A stretch of DNA of 16,167 bases, from NCBI GenBank assembly GCA_937975725.1, contig CALJUL010000137.1:1-16167 (forward strand), read 5' to 3'. Shown here piece after piece: positions 13,203 to 16,167 of this stretch. A program made the translations under genes and the position numbers. This DNA comes from an uncultured Pseudoxanthomonas sp. (GTDB lineage Bacteria; Pseudomonadota; Gammaproteobacteria; Xanthomonadales; Xanthomonadaceae). Under the pieces are notes generated by a model that worked only from the letters and a program-made list of their open reading frames with translations, did no database searches and was not told the DNA's origin. The stretch's first letter is position 1, and each line of letters begins with the position of its first letter.

Positions 13203-14273
13203 TCAGGCGATCTGTGCGGCCATTTCCAGCAGGCGGGCGGCGATGCGGTCCAGGGGCAGGACTTCCTTGGCGGCGCCCAGCTTGACCGCGGCGCCGGGCA
13301 TGCCCCAGACCACGCTGCTGGCCTCGTCCTGGGCCAGGGTGGGGGCGCCGGCCTGGGCCATTTCCAGCAGGCCGCGGGCACCGTCGTCGCCCATGCCGGT
13401 GAGGATGGCGCCGACCGCGTTGCCGCCGGCATTGCGCGCCACCGAGCGGAACAGCACGTCCACCGCGGGCTTGTGCCGGTTGACCGGCGGGCCGTCGTCG
13501 ATCCGGCAGCGCCAGCGGGCGCCGTCGCGGACCACGGTCATGTGCTTGCCGCCGGGCGGCAGGTAGGCGTGGCCGGGCAGGATGGCCTCGCCCTCGCTGG
13601 CTTCGCGCACGGCCATGGCCGAATGGCGATCCAGGCGTTCGGCGAAGGCGCGGCTGAAGCCGGCCGGGATGTGTTGGGTCAGCACGATGGCCGGCGCGTC
13701 GGCCGGCATCTGCTCCAGCACCACGCGGATGGCCTCGGTGCCGCCGGCGGAGGCGCCGATGGCGATCAGCCGGTCGGTGGTGCGGAAGCGCAGCGTGGTG
13801 GGCAGGGCGGGCGCGGCGCTTTCCAGCGCGGCCCGCGGCGTGGCCGGGCGCGCCAGCGGACGGATGCGCGCGCGCGCGGCGGCCTTGACCTTGGTGACGA
13901 TCTCCTCGGCGTAGCCCTGCAGGCCGCCGGCCACGTCCAGCTTGGGCTTGGCGACGAAGTCCACCGCGCCCAGCGCCAGCGCTTGCAGCGTGGCGTCGGC
14001 GCCGCGCTCGGTCAGCGAGGAGATCATCACCACCGGCATGGGACGCAGGCGCATGACGTTCTCCAGGAACGCCAGCCCGTCCATGCGCGGCATCTCCACG
14101 TCCAGCGTCATCACGTCGGGATTGAGGCGCTTGATCTTCTCGCGCGCCAGCAGCGGGTCCGCCGCCGAGCCGACCACCTCGATGGCGGGATCGGCCGAGA
14201 GGATCTCGGTCAGCATCTGGCGGACCACGGCCGAGTCGTCGACGATCAGCACGCGGCAGGGGATCATGGCCAT
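13203..14273 (-). CDS. cheB: Chemotaxis response regulator and methylesterase CheB
   Basis: The 356-residue product is a receiver domain (about 5-125) linked to a methylesterase/glutamine deamidase domain (about 165-352) that removes methyl groups from receptors when phosphorylated by CheA. The receiver has D12-D13, phospho-acceptor D58 (MTLDVEMPRMDG), S86/S87 and K109. The catalytic triad is S175 in GASAGG, H201 in LTQHIP and D297 in GMGDDG. The start is ATG 14273, sharing its A with the cheD stop (TGATG), which supports coupling. An internal ATG two codons later (14267) is possible. The open frame extends upstream through cheD in another register and is not part of the protein. Confidence 0.96.
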   Translation of the reverse strand: MAMIPCRVLIVDDSAVVRQMLTEILSADPAIEVVGSAADPLLAREKIKRLNPDVMTLDVEMPRMDGLAFLENVMRLRPMPVVMISSLTERGADATLQALALGAVDFVAKPKLDVAGGLQGYAEEIVTKVKAAARARIRPLARPATPRAALESAAPALPTTLRFRTTDRLIAIGASAGGTEAIRVVLEQMPADAPAIVLTQHIPAGFSRAFAERLDRHSAMAVREASEGEAILPGHAYLPPGGKHMTVVRDGARWRCRIDDGPPVNRHKPAVDVLFRSVARNAGGNAVGAILTGMGDDGARGLLEMAQAGAPTLAQDEASSVVWGMPGAAVKLGAAKEVLPLDRIAARLLEMAAQIA

Positions 14274-14875
14274 CAGAACAGCTCCACGCCGCCGGTGACC
14301 GGGGCCTTGGACAGGCGCGCCCGCACCGCGGATTCGGCCGCCGCCACTTCGGCGTCGTGCGCGTGCGGCAGCCGCTGCACCACCACGCGGCCGCTGCCGG
14401 GGAAGAACCACACCTTGCGCGGATGGATGCCGCACAGGTCCTCGGCGGACACCGGGATGCGCTCGGTGCGCAGGTACTGGCGCACGAACTCGGCGTTGCG
14501 CGTGCCCACCGGGTTGCTGGTAAAGCCCTTGAGTACGTTGGCGCCGCCGAACACCTTGGCCTCCAGCCGGCTGCGGGCGGCGCCGCGCTTGAGCAGGTCG
14601 TTGATCAGCAGTTCCATGGCGTAGCTGCCATAGCGCGCCGGGGTGCCGTCGCCGACGTTGCCGTCGGGCAGCAGGAAGTGGTTCATGCCGCCGATCTTCA
14701 GCAGCGGGTCGCGGATGCAGGCGGCCACGCACGAGCCCAGCACGGTGACCAGCGCGGTGTCGTCGTCCACCACCAGCGACTGGGTGGGCAGCAGCTTGGC
14801 GGCGTGCGACTTGAAGCGCGCGTCGTAGTAGCGCATCACGCTGCCTTCGGCGATGGCGGCCGCGGCGGCGCTCAT
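14273..14875 (-). CDS. cheD: Chemoreceptor glutamine deamidase CheD
   Basis: The 200-residue product deamidates receptor glutamines and in some species interacts with a CheY-phosphatase. The catalytic Cys49 is in TVLGSCVAACI and the catalytic His66 in GGMNHFLLP, with Thr44 nearby. GNVLKGFTSNPVGTRNAEFV-like sequence and IHPRKVWFFPGSG are typical of CheD. The start is ATG 14875, overlapping the cheR stop by 4 bp (ATGA). A second possible start is M14 (MRYYDARFKSHAAKLLP). The C-terminus is VTGGVELF, sharing its last four residues with the MCP at 12878. It lies between cheR and cheB in a tight operon. Confidence 0.95.
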   Translation of the reverse strand: MSAAAAAIAEGSVMRYYDARFKSHAAKLLPTQSLVVDDDTALVTVLGSCVAACIRDPLLKIGGMNHFLLPDGNVGDGTPARYGSYAMELLINDLLKRGAARSRLEAKVFGGANVLKGFTSNPVGTRNAEFVRQYLRTERIPVSAEDLCGIHPRKVWFFPGSGRVVVQRLPHAHDAEVAAAESAVRARLSKAPVTGGVELF

Positions 14876-15789
14876 GCGGCACCTCCGGCGCGGCGGTACA
14901 GCGAGCGCCCGCAGGACTGGATGATGTCGGCCGCGTGCAGGTAGTTCTCCGAGTGCCCGGTGTACAGCAGGCCGTCGTCGGCCAGGTGCGGCACCAGCCG
15001 CGACAGGATGCCGCGCTGCGTGGGCTTGTCGAAGTAGATCATCACGTTGCGGCAGAACACCGCGGTGAACGGGCCGGCCACGTCGTAGCGCGCGGCCAGC
15101 AGGTTGAGCGGGCGGAACTCGATCAACTGCCGCAGCGCCGGATGCACCCGGCAATAGCCTTCGTTGGGGCCGCTGCCGCGCTGGAAGTAGCGGCGCTTGA
15201 GCGCGTCGTCCAGGCCGGCGATGCGCTCGATCGGGTAGACGCCGCGCTCGCCGGTGGCCAGCACGTTGGTGTCCACGTCGGTGGCCAGGATCCGCACCGG
15301 CGGTGTCAGCGTGCCGTAGGCTTCGCAGGCGGTGATGGCGATGGAATAGGGCTCTTCGCCGGTGGAGGCCGCGCACGTCCACAGCTTGAGCGGACCTGCG
15401 TTGCGGCGCCGCTGCAGTTCCTCGTGCAGCCGCTCGAAATGGTGGGGCTCGCGGTAGAACGAGGTCAGGTTGGTGGTCAGCGCGTTGGTGAACGCCTGCC
15501 ATTCGTCGCCGCCGTCGCGTTCCAGCCGGTCCAGGTAGTCCTTGAAGCTGCGCAGGCCCAGCGCCCGCAGCCGCCGCGACAGGCGCCCGTACACCATGTC
15601 GCGCTTGCCGTCGGCCAGGGCGATGCCGGCGCGCTGGCGGATCAGTTCGCAGACGCGGCGAAAGTCGCGGTCGTTGAATTCGAAATCGCGCGAGTCGGTC
15701 CGCGCGTCGTCGTCGTCGTGGGGAACGGCGGCGGGCGGAGTCCGTCGTGTCGCGGTGGCGGGCGGGGCGATGCGGGCTTTGACGGACAT
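14872..15789 (-). CDS. cheR: Chemotaxis protein methyltransferase CheR
   Basis: The 305-residue product methylates receptor glutamates using S-adenosylmethionine. The N-terminal helical domain (about 36-105) is followed by the catalytic domain, with TNLTSFYRE (106-114), SAM-binding WTCAASTGEEPYS (137-149), ATDVDTNVL (169-177), FCRNVMIYF (245-253) and GHSE (278-281). Residues 1-35 form a Pro/Ala/Asp-rich extension not seen in E. coli CheR. The start is ATG 15789 with a GAGAG-type Shine-Dalgarno. It follows the partial MCP by 103 bp and overlaps cheD by 4 bp. Confidence 0.96.
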   Translation of the reverse strand: MSVKARIAPPATATRRTPPAAVPHDDDDARTDSRDFEFNDRDFRRVCELIRQRAGIALADGKRDMVYGRLSRRLRALGLRSFKDYLDRLERDGGDEWQAFTNALTTNLTSFYREPHHFERLHEELQRRRNAGPLKLWTCAASTGEEPYSIAITACEAYGTLTPPVRILATDVDTNVLATGERGVYPIERIAGLDDALKRRYFQRGSGPNEGYCRVHPALRQLIEFRPLNLLAARYDVAGPFTAVFCRNVMIYFDKPTQRGILSRLVPHLADDGLLYTGHSENYLHAADIIQSCGRSLYRRAGGAA

Positions 15790-15833
15790 CGGACTCTCGG
15801 AGGACTAGGGGAAGCGTAAGTTGTTCCGGCATC

Positions 15834-15859
15834 GGCGCCCCGCCGCGGCACGGGGCGCC
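15834..15859 (-). terminator. Hairpin between the partial MCP gene and cheR
   Basis: A 9-bp perfect stem (GGCGCCCCG at 15834-15842, CGGGGCGCC at 15851-15859) around an 8-base loop. There is no U-run in the direction of transcription, so it may be a weak terminator, an attenuator or an mRNA-processing site that sets MCP expression above cheR rather than a full stop. Confidence 0.4.
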
Positions 15860-15892
15860 TGGTGATGCGCGAGGCGATGCAAGCCGCGTGCC

Positions 15893-16167
15893 TCAGAACT
15901 CCTGCCAGTCGTCGCCGTCGGCCAGCGCCGGCTCGCGCGCGGCAGGCTTGGCGGGGCTGGGCCGCGGCTTGGCCGGCGCGGTCGCCAGCGCGGGCCGCGA
16001 CCTGTCGCCGGCCGCCGGCTTGGCGACCGTTTGCGCGCGGCCGCCGGCCAACTTGAACACCGCGACCGAAGCACCCAGCGCCTGCGCCTGCTCTTCCATG
16101 CTGCGGGCGGCAGCGGAGGCTTCCTCGACCAGCGCGGCGTTCTGCTGGGTGGTCTCGTCCATCTGGG
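15893..16167 (-). CDS. Methyl-accepting chemotaxis protein, C-terminal part (5' end outside the window)
   Basis: The visible part reads QMDETTQQNAALVEEASAAA at its start, the second methylation helix of class-36H-type MCPs, with the rest of the protein off the right edge. It continues through a linker of about 45 residues rich in Ala, Pro and Lys and ends in GDDWQEF. The last five residues fit the xWxxF tether for CheR and CheB, matching the adjacent cheR-cheD-cheB. The ATG at 16162 is internal, not the gene start. Ligand specificity cannot be judged. Confidence 0.93.
   Translation of the reverse strand, partial: QMDETTQQNAALVEEASAAARSMEEQAQALGASVAVFKLAGGRAQTVAKPAAGDRSRPALATAPAKPRPSPAKPAAREPALADGDDWQEF

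Overview
The window is about 16 kb of GC-rich DNA from a flagellar and chemotaxis island of a gammaproteobacterium. It most likely comes from the Xanthomonadaceae/Lysobacteraceae (Lysobacter, Luteimonas, Xanthomonas or Pseudoxanthomonas type). The reasons are the flgBCDEF-cheV-flgA-flgM-flgN layout, a cheR-cheD-cheB cluster, a GGDEF-EAL-REC regulator next to flgN (the RavR arrangement known from Xanthomonas), and several families of intergenic repeats typical of these genomes. The genus cannot be fixed from this sequence alone.

Layout. (1) 1-286: intergenic repeats downstream of flgF. (2) 287-3923, minus strand: flgB, flgC, flgD, flgE and flgF, encoding proximal rod, hook and hook-cap proteins, read from a clear sigma-54 (-24/-12) promoter at 3957-3972. 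(3) 4260-5213, minus: cheV, a CheW-REC coupling protein with a sigma-28 type promoter abutting its start codon. (4) 5214-5971: a repeat-rich divergent spacer ending in a second sigma-54 promoter. (5) 5972-8779, plus: flgA (P-ring chaperone); then, behind two tandem sigma-28 promoters, flgM (anti-sigma-28), flgN (export chaperone) and a cytoplasmic PAS-type histidine kinase. (6) 8780-8960: a convergent intergenic region with an 18-bp perfect inverted repeat and a REP-like element. (7) 8961-11582, minus: a tightly overlapping set of a small HisKA_3-like protein with no visible ATP-binding domain, a GGDEF-EAL-REC response regulator (ravR-like) and a GIY-YIG protein. (8) 11632-11668: a rho-independent terminator. 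(9) 11688-12878, minus: a membrane-anchored MCP-like protein with its own sigma-28 promoter. (10) 12879-13202: an inverted pair of REP-like elements. (11) 13203-15789, minus: cheR, cheD and cheB, joined by 4-bp and 1-bp stop/start overlaps. (12) 15893-16167, minus: the C-terminal end of another MCP, finishing in a CheR/CheB-type pentapeptide tether.

How the genes fit together. The promoters suggest the usual flagellar hierarchy. Sigma-54 drives the rod/hook operon and flgA. Sigma-28 drives the late genes: flgM with flgN and perhaps the kinase, cheV, and the MCP at 12878. FlgM closes the loop by holding sigma-28 until it is exported. Receptor adaptation is provided by CheR, CheB and CheD next to a tethered receptor. 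The kinase, the HisKA_3-like protein and the ravR-like regulator look like a phosphorelay linking flagellar state to cyclic-di-GMP. Both the GGDEF and EAL domains of the regulator carry substitutions at key positions.

No entirely new system is evident. The parts most worth a second look are the kinase lacking an ATPase domain coupled to a degenerate c-di-GMP regulator, the CheZ-like motif inside the MCP, the shared VELF C-termini, and the unusual promoter arrangements at flgM and cheV.
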